Positions 11,113 to 23,886 of a stretch of 64,000 bases of DNA are shown here, piece after piece (position 1 is the stretch's first letter; every line of letters starts with the position of its first letter). This DNA is from Anaeramoeba flamelloides (Eukaryota > Metamonada > Anaeramoebidae), in NCBI GenBank assembly GCA_027625915.1, contig JANTQA010000008.1, positions 13,579,001 to 13,643,000 of the forward strand, read 5' to 3'. Below the pieces are notes generated by a model. That model saw nothing but the letters and a program-made list of their open reading frames with translations, did no database searches and was not told the DNA's origin. Made by a program: the position numbers and the translations under genes.

Positions 11113-11313
11113 TACCGTCAGTTTCGCTTTTAAGGCACAAACTTTCAACTAAATTTAAAGCACAAAAAAATCTCAAATTATCGCACAAAATCTGTAATTT
11201 TTTTTTTTACAAATTATTTTACTAGAATCCAAAATTTTGTGCCTTAATTTGAGATTTTTATTGTACTTTAAATTTTGTTGAAAGTTTGTGCCTTAAAAGT
11301 GAAACTGACTGTA
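11113..11313. repeat. Mariner-like palindromic MITE
   Basis: The left end CCGTCAGTTTCGCTTTTAAG and right end CTTAAAAGTGAAACTGACTG are inverted repeats that continue inward through GGCACAAACTTTCAAC. The element is flanked by TA on both sides, and the two halves are nearly full mirror images around an A/T centre. Confidence 0.75.
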
Positions 11314-12975
11314 TTTATTAATAATTATTTTACCTAAAAACAAAAAACTATCCTTCAAAATCATTAAATACTGTTTCAAATGTTTTTGAGTCAACCAAGT
11401 AAATAAAAAGTTTGGAAATTTGTTTAACTCCATTAAAGTGGTTATTGATGGATCAAAGGTTAGATACAATATATTAATTGTATTTTTTTCAATTCAGAAC
11501 TAAACATTAACTTAATATCAATCATACTAGATTTTTTTTTCTCTACAAGGAAATAATTATTTATTCTCAAACAAAATGAAACAAAACTAGGAAAAAATGA
11601 TACAAAATGATTAAAATATTTTAAAAAAATCAAAATTGTTTCCAAACTGTATAAGAATCTACTTGTGTAATTCTTTTAATAATTTCAATATTGAATAAAA
11701 TTGAGAAATACAGTTTAAAATCAAGAAATTATTCATGAAAACAATTTTTTATACTAAAAAAAGTCTCAAAAATTATATTAATGGAAAAATAATAGATATA
11801 ATGATAAAAACAATTTAGAACAATTAACAACCAAATTATCATCTTCATACTGACAATTGTATGTAAAATATTTTCTAAATACATACAATCGAACACCCAT
11901 TTCAATATGGGTGATATACGTGGAATATAAATAAATAAAAAAAAAAAAAAAACAGTATTGTCTCCCAGAACGATAAATTATTAAACTTTAATAAATTCTC
12001 TTTTAAATTATTCTAAAAGATATAAAAATCTTGATATTCAAAACCATGAAAGAAAAATAAAATAAAAAGTAAAAAAAAAAAGTGAACCACAACTTTTGTG
12101 AAGAGTATTATGAATTTTTTATTAATAAAATTTCACTAAACAATCAATAACCCGAAGATTGTTTGATAATCATTTTTATTTTAAAAGGTATTATATGTCC
12201 TTAATAAAATTAAGCACTATTTTTTTCTGATTAATATTTTTCGAAATTAAGAACTAACTTAATTAAATTAACCACTGTGATAATTTTTTTTAGAATAAAA
12301 ACACTCTCAACTTTTGAATATCGAAAATATTTTTTGGAATTACTGTGCACTTTTTTATATTTTTTTGAAAAATTTGGGTTGAGAAAAGTTTTAAATAAAA
12401 GAATAAGTTAATATATTAAATTAGAATGCTTTTCCAGAAAGTTTATCCTTTTAGTTTAACTTTTTTTTTATTTTACCATTTAAAACGAAAAAAAACATTT
12501 GAGGACCAAATTAGTGCCTTTTGTGAAAAGAAAATTCCCATAATTTAGAATTTGTTTTTGTAAATGAGTTAAAACAAGATAGTGAATCGAAAAATATACA
12601 TAATTTCAAGGTTGAAATCAAGGATTTTGGCAAAAAAAGTTTTCGAGAAAAAGCTAAATTGAAACTTTATTTATTTTTATTTTATCATTTAGTTTTTTTA
12701 ATTGTATTAATGGAAAGTATTTGATCAGTTTTTCATTTTTAGTGTTTTTTGGTTCTTAGGGACATATATACTCAATTTTTTTATATTTATTTGTCTTTGC
12801 GAATAAATTTTTTTTTTTTGACATGAGGATCATCGAAAAAAAAAAAGAAAAGTAAAAATTTAAATGAAAAAAAAAACAAAAATTTGATAAACAAAACAAA
12901 ATTTTCAAAAATAATATAAAAATGATTCTGGTCTAAAAACACATGTACAAAAAGTGATGTAATTATATTTTCAGT

Positions 12976-13308
12976 TTTTTTACTAAATTTGTTATTTTTC
13001 TAAAAAATCTCAAAATTATCCAATGGGTTCACAGAGCAGAGGCTACTGTTAAAAAACTTGATATTTCATTTTGCACAAAATACCATTTAATAATAGTATA
13101 AAAAAGTTTGTGTTTAGTTTTTTTTTTTGATTTCTGAAAATTATTTTGGATTTTTAAATTTCTGTTACTTCCTCAAACAATTATATTCTATTAATCACAA
13201 ACTATTTTATCTTATTAAAAACATCAATTTTTTTAACAGTGGCCTCTGCTCTGTGAACCCATTGGATAATTTTGAGATTTTTTAGAAAAATAACACCTTT
13301 AGTAAAAA
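12976..13308. repeat. Fold-back element with about 90-bp arms
   Basis: The left arm (12976-13066) and right arm (13216-13308) are reverse complements with few mismatches. They include a conspicuous G/C-richer core, CCAATGGGTTCACAGAGCAG followed by AGGC, in the left arm and its complement in the right. The spacer is about 150 bp and A/T-rich. No second copy of the core was seen in the window. Confidence 0.75.
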
Positions 13309-13567
13309 AAACTTTAAAATTTTTGGAAATTAGTTTATTCGTAGGTGAATTGAAAATATATATTTGATAATAATATGGGATAAAAACACATAAAATCACT
13401 TCCAATAAAATTATTAGCATGTATACATTTTTGAATTATAAACTCTTTTTCAGTCAAAGGGGCCTAGGTTTTATTGAAGAAATAGAGCACATTCGATGAG
13501 TTTAATTCATTACACTTCTCAAACTAAAATTTCAATATTTAATCAAAATCATTTTATCTTATTTTTC

Positions 13568-13598
<31 letters not shown>

Positions 13599-13639
13599 CT
13601 TCTTTTCTTTTTTATTTTTTAAAAGTAAATTTCAAAAAA

Positions 13640-14000
13640 AAATGTTTGAAACTCAAAATTAACATTCAGTAAAGTTCGACTTTGTATGTTCTTTTCAAAT
13701 CCATAAATTTACAAGTTAAAAATCTTATTGTCAACAATTTTAATTTCCTAAAGAAATTGAGAATTTTGCACTAGACGTTCCAATGAAAAGGTACCAAACA
13801 ATTTTTTTAACCTTTTTTTTTTTTTTTGAAATTTATGGTTTGTTAAGGCTTTTCTTTTATGATTATCGACTCTAATACGAAGTTTATTATTTCTGTTATT
13901 TCTAAACAATCAAAGTTTGGTTGATTCTACAAAATAAAGTAACTTTTTCATTTTTGGCAGGGTATTTTGAGTGAAATGGAGTTTAGTTGATTTTTCACAA
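13640..14000 (+). repeat. About 0.36-kb dispersed repeat, copy 1 (partner at 45.9 kb)
   Basis: Shares with 45855-46215 the ordered blocks ATGTTT-AAACTC, CTTATTGNCAACAATTTTAA, an AAATTAATT/GTTTGT block, CAACTCTAAT and TTTTTCATTTTTG, ending with AGTGAAATGGNGTTTA. No protein is encoded. Confidence 0.5.
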
Positions 14001-14456
14001 AATGAAATATTTGTAGATCGAAAACAACAATTAATAATGAACTTTTAAGGCATTATTTATTTCATATGGATTTAAATAGTCGAAAAAAATAAAAACACTC
14101 GATTTTTGTAGAGTAATTATTATCTCGATAATAATTGCCCGATCTAAATAATATCCCAGTAATAAAAAACATTCAAAATCTCAACAAATTAAAAAAAATA
14201 AATAATATGAAGAAAAAATTTATTTGAAAAATATTAGATCAATTTATTAAGAATTAGTCTCAAAATAAAAGAAAAAGAATAAGAAATCTAAACCCCAAAA
14301 AAAAAAACAAATCTAAAAAAAAGTTTGAATTTTAGGAATAATGAAAATAAATATTTTTTAATCTTTAGCTTGTAAAATAAATTTTCATAATATTGTATTC
14401 AGAATTTTTTGAAAAAAAAAAAAAGAATCATTTTTCTTCGGAACAATTCAAAACAA

Positions 14457-16332
14457 TTATGGGAAGCATCTACCAAGGGTTCTTGGGTATAATACGACGT
14501 CTCTGATGTGTCTAACATTGAAAGCCCAACATAAGAATCTGCCTAAACCGAGACCATAGCCACCGTGAGGGGCTGAGCCGAATCTTCTTTGGTCTGTGTA
14601 CCAATAATAGTCCTTGTCTTTCAAACCATTTTCTTCGTATCGTTTCAATAATTTGTTAAGGTCGTTTTCTCTCATTGATCCACCGACGATTTCACCAACA
14701 CCTGGCATCAAAAGATCGACACTGTCTGTGAGTAATTCATTTTCTTTACTTCTGAGCATATAGAACGATTTCATGACTGCAGGGAATTTGATCAAGAAGA
14801 TTGGTTTACCAATTTTATCGGTCATCTCTCTTTCTGGTTTTTTCGGTAATGTCATCACCAAACAAAAGATGTTTTTCTTGTCGTCCTTATAAATTTTGTT
14901 TTTGTTACAGTATTCAATAGCGTCCGTGTAGTTCATTCTCAAAAATGGTCTCTCTGGTACCTTGAGATCTGGGTTCATTTTTAAGGCTTCTTCTTTCATT
15001 GGTGATTCCAAAATTCTCTTGACAGTATCGCAAACTAAATCTTCAATTCTGGTCAATAAATCTTCAAATTTGATGAATGGACATTCAGCTTCGACTTGTA
15101 AAAATTCGGTAAGATGTCGTCTTGTTTTGGACTTTTCGGCTCGATACGAGGATGCAATACAGAATACATCTCCGTAAGATGAATTTAATGTTTCTAAATA
15201 AAGTTGGGATGATTGTGTCAAATATGCAGTCTCGCCAAAGTAGTCCAATTTAAATAATGTCGAGCCTCCTTCGCATTGGGTCTGGACTAAGGTTGGTGGG
15301 TTGACTTCGATATAGTCTCGTGAAAAGTAATGATCTCTTAAGCATTTTAAAACAGTTGAGCGGAGTTTAATGATTCGTGATGTGTTTTCTCCTCGAAGTA
15401 CTAAATGTCTGTTTTTTAATAAGTTGTCAACACCAGATTCCTTTGAAACAATGGATTCATATCTGGTATCTGTTTGTCCAACAACTTTCCAATAGTCGGC
15501 TATTTGAAGTTTTGGTATTATTTATTAGGAGATTTAAGTTTTTATAAAAAGTGATGTGATTAATATTATGATTGGAATTTTGATTGTATTTGAGATTAAA
15601 ATAAATTTTTTATGTGTTTTTTTTAATGTAGCTCTTAATTTTATGTATTACTAATTTAAATAACCTACAAAGATATAAGAACAAAAATTAACAAGTTGTT
15701 TTTTTTTTATTCAACAAAAAACTAATTTTTGTAAAAGTTAAATAAAAAGAAAAAATTGCATTTAAAAAAGTTTATTCTTTTTGTTATTAATTTTTTTACT
15801 AGTTCAACAATACTATATAAAAAAGAAAAGAATACAGTAATTATCTCTTCATTTCAAATCGTTTTTTGCATTATTTGAAATCAAAAATTAGAACTCTGAG
15901 GTATAGAACTTTTCTAATTCTTTTTATTACCTCTACATATGAAATAATTTAATTAGGAAATCGAGTTAAAAAATTTTGATCATTTGAATTTATTTGTGTT
16001 TTTTCAGGAAAAGCTATTTTCAAAAAGTGAAAACTACAAGTTTTGATAATTCGTCACCAAAATGGTTTAAATTTTTCGATCCTTTTTCTGGATATTTTTT
16101 AAAACTTTTGGTTTCTCACTTTTTGTGAAATAACTAAAAAGAATATTTTTGTGTATGTGTGAATAAATTTAAAAACTTAATTTTAATTAGATTAAATAAT
16201 GTAATTATTTTTCATTTGTTTTAAAGAGAAATATGTTAGATATTTATTGAGTCTTTTTTTTGTCTAGCTTTATCGAAAAGAATATTTTTCATAAAAATAT
16301 TAAATTCAAGATCAATTTTTTTAAAATAAGAT

Positions 16333-16370
<38 letters not shown>

Positions 16371-18117
16371 AAATACACATTTGTGATTGAGTTGGTACAT
16401 TTTAAAAATCCATTTATATTTTAAAAAATTTCTAACAATAATAGAGTTAAACAAGTTATTTATGTTATATTGATAATTTTTCAATCTTTAATTGAATATT
16501 TTTAGCTTTTCCTTTTTTTAAAAACAATGTGCTTAAGTAATTTTTTTCTTTTTTTAAATCAAATAATTCTTAAATTAATAAAAACAAGATAAATTTGAAT
16601 TTATTTAAGAAACAATTTCAATATATTTAACTTAAAATTTTGTAAGATATTAAAAGAGTCATTTTTACAAAATGAAAACCAAAGGTTTTAAAAAATATCC
16701 AGAAAAACAAGTTGACTACTTTAAATGCAATCTTTTTTGTGATTTGTTAAAAATGCTTTAAAAAAAAAGTGTGTACAAAAAAGTTTTATAAAAGTCCTAA
16801 AAAAAATAGATCTATTTTTTTTTGTCAACTGTTTTTAGAATTCTATTTAAAAAAATTTAGCCACACTTTTTAAAAACTCTTTAACAAAATTATAAGTTTT
16901 TATTAAATAGGAATTAATTATTTTTTTTCCAATCATTATTTTTTTTAAGATAATTTATTTTTAAATCTTGAAAAAAATGTTTTTTTTTTCCTTCATAACT
17001 CAAAGATTTTAAAAATCAACAGATATAATTTATGAGATCTATTATTTAAATTTTTGATTTAAATTATTGTTAATTTTGTTCATAAAAAACTCTTAAAAAG
17101 TAAATTATTAAAACAAATGTAAAATTTAGTCAAAGTGAACAAGTTGTTGATTAATGGAATTTTGATTTATTTTTTCCATTTTGAATTTTTCAATAAATAA
17201 AAATATCGTTCATGACTACTTCGAGATTTGATTTTTTTTAATTAAAGTAAATTAGAGAGATTTTTTTTTTTTTTATTCTAAAGTGAACTTTTATTTTGAA
17301 ACTCTGCTATTATTAAAAACTCAAAAATTAGTCAAGTAATTTTAATAAAGCGTGTCTAAAAGAGTTTTTAAAAAACTAAAAAATGTCAATTGATGATTGT
17401 TGACTGTTTTGAGGGTACTTTTGAAATTTTTTTAACACACCTTATCGAAAAGTATTCTAGAAAAGTGTCAACACTCAACCAAATTTTTAAAAATTACTCT
17501 TTGTTTTTTTTTTAAAAAATAAAATTTTAAAAAAAAAAAAAAACTTTTTAAAAAAACAAAAAAAGCAAAAAATTTTAAAAAAAGAAAAAAATTATAAAAA
17601 AAGCAAAACAAACCTTGTAATTCGATTCCACCAACAGCTCTTTCATCTTCAACAATTTTACCATAAATTTTAACACAGGTTTCAACATGTAAAACTTGTG
17701 CGTCATAAGTTAAGGCAAGATCTCCTGCAAGAACCGTTTGTACAAAGCCTGTTCCGTCTCTGACGATAACAAACATTAATTTGTTTGATTGTTTACGGAT
17801 ACGATGAACCCATCCAAAAACTTTGACACGTTCACCGATTTGGTCCTTTAAATATTTGACCTTGAATTTTTTAGCCTTGGTAAGGTTGGAGTCTTTTGTT
17901 AAGACGATCAATTTGGCTTTTTCCAAACGTTCCTTTCTTTCCTTTTCCATTCTTTCGAGCTTAACTTTGTCTTGTTTTTCTTTTTTAATTCTTTTTTGTT
18001 CTTCTCTCCATTTTTGTCTTTCAAGTTTTTTTTTTTGTTTTTTGGACATTTTTTTTTCTCCTGTTTTAGTTTCTTCCTGTTTTGGTTTTTCTTGTTTTGG
18101 TTTTTCTTGTTCGGTCA
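14457..18117 (-). CDS. NARS1: Cytosolic asparaginyl-tRNA synthetase (two main exons)
   Basis: Charges tRNA-Asn with asparagine in the cytosol; class IIb synthetase. The model is complement(join(14457..15499, 17614..18117)), about 515 aa if one initiator base comes from an upstream exon. It has a lysine/glutamate-rich N-terminal extension, an OB-fold anticodon-binding domain (GERVKVFGWVHRIRKQ, MFVIVRDGTGFVQTVLAG) and then the catalytic domain: DYWKVVGQ, NRHLVLRGENTS, the YFGETAYLTQSSQLYLE block, motif 2 (YRAEKSKTRRHLTEF) and motif 3 (HGGYGLGLGRFLCW), ending YPRTLGRCFP as in animal NARS1. The junction CAAG|CC restores GIELQADYW exactly as in the family. The first coding exon starts after an AG with TGACC, so the ATG is probably split A|TG; a donor CAA|GTAAAATAA at 18246 would supply the A (128-nt intron). 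In motif 3 the acidic residue usual before the Arg is Gly. Confidence 0.93.
15500..17613 (-). other. 2.1-kb intron of the AsnRS gene
   Basis: Donor GTTTGT at 17613 and acceptor CAAATAG at 15500, both on the minus strand. The interior is A/T-rich, with a 35-base A run (16334-16368, a T run on the coding strand) and no recognisable gene or MITE. It is by far the longest intron I can demonstrate in the window. Confidence 0.85.
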
Positions 18118-19404
18118 CTAAAAAAGATTTTAAACAAAGAATTAGTGTAGATTGGTAAAGAGTTTAAAAGTAAAAAATCAAAAAAACACATTAGTTTTTT
18201 CCAAAGAAAAAGGAAACAAAAAAAAAAAAAAAAAAATTATTTTACTTGTAATTATTTTAGAGATTTAATAAATAAAAAAAATGAAAATTTGTTTCAAAAA
18301 ATTTGTTAAAAGATCAAATTACTTAGGGTCACAAAACACATTGAAATGTTTTTCATTTTAATTAGTACTCTTGAAAAAAAATTTGTATGAAAAACTCAAT
18401 GTTTTGTAAAATCTACGTAAGATGATGTAATGAAGACGTTTTTTTTGATTTATATGATCGAACTTTTACTTTTGGAACTCATCTGTTTGTTTATTTAAAG
18501 AGCTAATGGAAGACAAGTTTTTACGAATTAGTGAACAAATGATGGTCTTAATTTCTCTCTTTTAAAAAACATTGCTAAAAAAGTGTTTTGTCAAATTGTT
18601 TAAAAGATCCAATCAAAGTGTTTTGAAAACTTCTATCTCCTTTTTTTTATCAAAACAAAGCTCTTAATTATTTCAAAATAAATTTTTTGCAAACAGCAAA
18701 ATTCACGACTCTTTGGTATTCTTTTTTAATTTTAAGAGATCTTAGTGTTTTTAAAAAGTTCAAAATACTGATCCTCAACGATTAGTTATTGAGAATTAAC
18801 AAGAATCAAAAATATAAATCAATAAGGTAGAATTAAGACTATATTTCAAAAAGGAAATTAAACACTTTTTTTATTTAAAAACTTTGAAGATCTCTTCTTT
18901 TTATTTATTAGCTCAATCACAAAACAAAAACAAAAACTGAAAAAAAAACAAGATAAATTACAAAACAAAAAGAATTAAAAAAAAGGAATAAAAAAAAAAG
19001 CAAATAGTAAAAAACATAAAAACTTGAATGTTTGTTTGTTGGCAATCTTTGGTGAACTAAGTGAATAGAAGAGCACTTAGTTCTAAACTTGTTGCGCATT
19101 TAATGTATTTATGTTGCTTGTGGTATGAATTATAAAAAGAAATTTCATCCTCACCTAAGAACACAAAATGAAATATTAAATTCTTAATTTCCAAACCAAT
19201 CTTAAATTGATTAATCAAAATAAGAGCTTGTTAAACCTAGGGGTAATCTTTTATTTCTATTTTGCTTTTTTTGAGTACAGTCTTATAAATTACGTTTTCG
19301 ATTTTCTTTAATTATGAAGTAATTGATTTCCAAGAAGAATAATTCTGAACAACCTTCACTCAGAACTTATGTTGATAAAAAGACAATCAAAATGTTAAAA
19401 ATTG

Positions 19405-20065
19405 TCCAAAAAATTCATTAAACAATTCCTGTTGGTTAAAATAAAGCGGGTAGAAAATTTTAATCCATGTTTCAAAATAAAAAGTGTGTTTTTTTGAGAT
19501 ATTGTTTTGGAATTATAAATAGGCAAAAATTTTCACTTCCTTTTCAAGATTTTCTGTTTACTAAATTGAGTTCTCAAAGAAGTAGGTTGTAATTTGTGAC
19601 TTAATTTGAAAAAGGAAATTGAAAATGAAGTGAAAATTTTGTCCCTTTATTATTCAAATACCTGTTTGCAGGCCTATACAATAACCGATCAAAGAAACTA
19701 TCAATAAACCCTAAAAAAATATGGTTTTGGTTTCTTAAAGTTCCTTTATTTTGAAAAAATCCTAAAAATGATGGATCAAATTGCAAAATTTATCTCAAAA
19801 AATAGAGTTAATTTTTGAAATTAATTATCAAATAAAAAATAAACAAAAAAATTTTAAAAAATTCAGAGTTATTCTGAAAAATTTTGTACAAATTGTGTTC
19901 CTAATTTAAATTTTATGAAAAATATTAAGGGATTTACTTTCAAAATCAATTTGAACTTTGGTATACTCTTGGAAAGTAAATTGGATGTTGTCTTGGAACA
20001 AGAAGAAAATAAAGCACGGACTATTTTTTGAAACATAGATTATAGCCGTTGTACACACGTTATTT
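19405..20065 (+). repeat. About 0.65-kb dispersed repeat, copy 2
   Basis: Collinear with 7150-7830. It starts at CAATTCCTGTTGGTTAAAAT and ends near TTTTTTGAAACATAGATTAT. The motif TAATCCATGTTTCAAAA near 19460 and its near-complement TTTGAAACATAGATTATA near 20030 are inverted, which suggests terminal inverted repeats. Confidence 0.65.
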
Positions 20066-20180
20066 GTATCACTAAAATTTAAAAATTAAAGAGTATTTTT
20101 CCTTATTACTATTTATTGATTAAGAAAGGATTCAAAATTCACTTTCAGCTTTTCAAAATTATATTTTTCAAATTTTGTAA

Positions 20181-20367
20181 TACAGTCAGTTCCACTTTGA
20201 ATACACACTTTCAAGAAAAAATTCTCAAATTAAGGCCCAAAATTCAAATTCTCGTAAACTAATTTGTGTAAAATAAATTTATGGTAAAAAAATGCCTTAA
20301 TTTGTGGATTTTTTTTGTGCATTAATTTTTGTTGGAAGTTTGTGACTTAAAAGTGGATCTGAACGCA
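20181..20367. repeat. Mariner-like palindromic MITE (worn right end)
   Basis: TACAGTCAGTTCCAC at the left end is intact. The right end GACTTAAAAGTGGATCTGAA is diverged. The mirror centre contains AATTAAGGC and its complement. Confidence 0.7.
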
Positions 20368-22368
20368 TTTCGAATTTTTGATTCTGTTAAGTGATTATTA
20401 TAGTAAAAAAAATGTTCAAATACATTTAGAAGCAAATTCACAATAATTATACTACATCCTGAAATAATAAACTGAAGTAGAAATCTGTTTACTTCAGAAC
20501 CCGACTTTCTTTTAATCTTATTTTCCGAAATGAAAAATTGTTTTTAAAAGTTTGATCCATTTTTCTTAATTTTGAAAAGTTAAAAAATCAACATATTTCT
20601 AAATATTTTAAAAAAAATTCTTTTTTTTTGAAAACAGATAGAAATCTCCTAATAAATAAAAAGAAATATACAAAAATACACTTTAAAAACAAAAGTACCA
20701 AGTTATGTCATAACCAGTGTATAAAAAATCCACCTAATTTCATTTAGATTGTAATATTTATTTTGTTTTTAAAAAAAGATAATTTTTTGATTTAAAGAAC
20801 CTTTCAAAATATTTTTTTAGTTTTATTGAACAAAAAAATAATAATAAAAATTAAACAACCCAATTAAAAATTCTCCCAAAATACCATTTTAAAACCCCGA
20901 AATTCAACTTATAGTTAAAATAAATACTTTTTAATGCCATTATATTTAATTTATAATTAAATACCAATCCTAATTTTTGCAATATTTTATTAAAAATACA
21001 AAGATATTATGCATCATTATAAACCAAATTTCCTAATAAATGTCCCAATTTTTTTTAACTTTTTTTTTAATTTTATTTTTAGACAAAAAAACAAATATTT
21101 CTAGCGTAAAGAACTGGATACTAAAATAGTATTTTTTTCAACTCAATAGATAAATTTAATTTATAAAAATATAGATTTTCAAAATTACATTTTCAATTGA
21201 CGTATTATTTTAAAATTGAGTTTACTTTACAATTCTTTCTCAATTTTTTAAAGATTTCCAAATAAATAATAGAAATTCAAACAAATAATTCTAATAAAAA
21301 TAAAAAGAAATAATAGATATTATCAAATAACCGATTTTCATACCCAAAGTTCATTTTTGATACTCTGAATACTTGAAAAAGAATATTGTACTTAATGGTT
21401 TAGATTTCAAGAAATTTAATAAATATTTGTAAAGAAAATAAATAATCATTTTTTTTAGATCTTCAAGAATTCAATATTAAGGTTTAATATAAAGATTTTT
21501 AACATAGATTAAAAGTTCAATGTTATTTGTTCATACAGACTTTTGGAAATTACTAAAAGTGAGATTTCTTCAAAATAAGAATTTATACAAATATTTCTTT
21601 TACTAATTTGATCCAAAAATTCAAATCAAAATAGATCACTATTTGACTGAAAATTTAATTGGGAAAAATGAATTGATTTAAAAATGATAATTCATCTCTC
21701 TAAAGTTGATAAATCAATTTACATATCGGGTTTAATCGTTCCTTGTGTATATACTTACTTATTCCCTACCCCCCATTTTTTTTTTTTTTATTTTATTTAT
21801 TTTATTTTTTTTTTTTTTTTTTGGGGGGGGATAAGAGTTATCTAAATAAAAAGAGAGTTAAAAATATTAATTTCATTTTAGAATTAGGAACTTCGATGAT
21901 TGATTTTTATTTCTTTCTAGGTGTGATTTTTTGGAAAGTTACCTCAAAAATTCTTTCGATTTATTTTGTGTTTAAAGAATTAATTAATTTTTTGTTCTCG
22001 AAATTATAGCTAATTATGGTTTAATTTTTTATTTTTTTTTGGATTTTAAAATACTCTTAAGTAACAAAATAAAAATATCTTTCACTTTTAAGGACTATAT
22101 ATGTTGCTTAAATTCAAAGTATTATATGGTTCTAATCGGTATTAAGAGGTTAGTTAACCTCCAAAAATTTTTCTTCAAAAAGAGCCTATAATTAAAAAAT
22201 GAATACCTTTGCAAAAATTACCAATCTTTGTATCACAAAATGAAAAAGCAGAATGGGGAAAAAAATTGAGAAAAATTCCCTCCGAAACTAATTCTCAAAA
22301 GCCTTTCACATTGCTGATAAAATTTTATTTATTATTTTTGTTTTACTTTAGGAATTAAGCTAACGTGG

Positions 22369-22567
22369 TACAGTCAGTTCCACTTTCAAGACACAAACTT
22401 TCAATGAAATTTAAGGCACAAAAAATTCTCAAATTAAGGCACAAAATTTGTAATTTTTTTTTTACAATTTATTTTACTAGAATCTGAATATTGTGCCTTA
22501 ATTTAAGATTTTTTTTGTTCCTTAAATTTCGTTGAAAGTTTGTGTCTTAAAAGTGGAACTGACTGTA
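22369..22567. repeat. Mariner-like palindromic MITE (best-preserved copy)
   Basis: TA|CAGTCAGTTCCACTTTC...GAAAGTTTGTGTCTTAAAAG, then TGGAACTGACTG|TA. Both ends, the inner GGCACAAA...TTTGTGYC arms and the TA flanks are all clear. It has no coding capacity. The CAGT ends and TA target sites are those of Tc1/mariner elements. Confidence 0.82.
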
Positions 22568-23886
22568 TTAAAAAACGACTGAAAATGATAAAATGGCAAG
22601 GATTGATGAACATTGATCTAATATATATCTATCAATTTTTAAACAAATATTATTTTAGATAAAAAGACAATAATATTCTTTGTCTTCTATTGAATCCACC
22701 AAACACACTCTTTTCAAAATGGATAGATCATTATTACTTAACGAAACTTATAAAATATAACTTTTTAAAAAAAAACAATAATTAACTAATTTTAAAAATT
22801 TAATTCCTATAAAATGAATGAATGTAAAATTCTACCAAAATTCTCCCATGAAAATCTCATCACAATTTATCTTTATACAACGAAATTGATTATGAGAGAA
22901 AACAAAATAAATATATTAATAAATTTTCAAAAAACCATCAAAAAAACTGACGTGTGTCGGATATTGGACAATCTGATCCAATTACAAAAGTTCACAGAGT
23001 TAATAAACACCCCAAATAAAAGTTGTCCAATATTAAGGATTTTTATTCTTAAGTATTTCATGTAAAATGATTTTATACGAATGGACAGAAATAACTTTAA
23101 TCCTTATAAGCAATATTTGCTTTATTAATCTTTTAATATCTTTTCTACCTCTTTTCATTAAAAAATAACTAGCAAAAGTTCAATTTTTTAATTAACTTTA
23201 AATCAGAATTCAAAATAATTTTGTAAAATTTTTACACTAGAAACGATTCATATTTCCCCAGTAAAAACACTGTTATTTTTTTTTTAAAATTTGGTGTTAA
23301 TTTGGATAATCGAAATTATTTTTAATTTTGTACCATAATATTTTAATTATTTTTCTTCTTCTCTTTTTTATTTAGTAAATTTTCTTTTTTTACTCCTTTC
23401 TCTCAATAAATGAATCGATATAATTTTTCAATAAAAAGAAAATAGAAGAAATAATTTCAACCGTTTTTCCCTACCAAAAAAAAAAAAAAAAAAAAAAAGT
23501 AAATCACCTTTACAAATTTGTTTGTTTTTTTATAATGAAAAAAAAATATTTTTTATCTTTTAAATAGATAAATTTAATTATTGAATCAAAGAGCAAAGTA
23601 ATTAAAAATGTATTAAATTTTTGAGGGTTTTTCCTTTTTATAGTTGGAGTCAATGTATCAACATTTGACGAGACGACATATGTATCTAAAATCAATTTTC
23701 CTGTTTTCTTCTTCTTCAACTAAAAATTTATTTATATTTATATTTAATTGGATTTATATTCAATTTTTTTCCTTTTTATTTTTTATCTTTTTTTTTTTTA
23801 TCTTATCTAAAAGAAAATGATAATTAAATAGATATACTATTTTTATAAAACTAATAAAATCCATAATTAAATAAAAAAGGAATCTA

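Larger units (their letters stand above)
6737..14456. other. 7.7-kb gene-free repeat-rich stretch
   Basis: No coding region is recognised. The stretch holds a 0.7-kb repeat (7150-7830), two MITEs (8428-8625, 11113-11313), a 1.1-kb segment duplicated at 31.3-33.0 kb (9785-10860) with a palindrome array inside it, a fold-back (12976-13308), a 27-base T run (13572-13598) and a 0.36-kb repeat (13640-14000). Positions 8640-9780 and 11320-12970 show only A/T-rich sequence with no structure I can name. Confidence 0.6.

Noticed and set aside
13202-13420. 72-codon frame containing IQWVHRAEATV
   Set aside because: The non-random part is just the G/C-rich arm of the fold-back at 12976-13308. The rest is A/T-rich filler.
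18917-19099. Frame beginning MRNKFRTKC, considered as an upstream exon of AsnRS
   Set aside because: It does not match the N-terminal domain of NARS1 and decays into poly-F. The split-ATG model needs no coding exon here.
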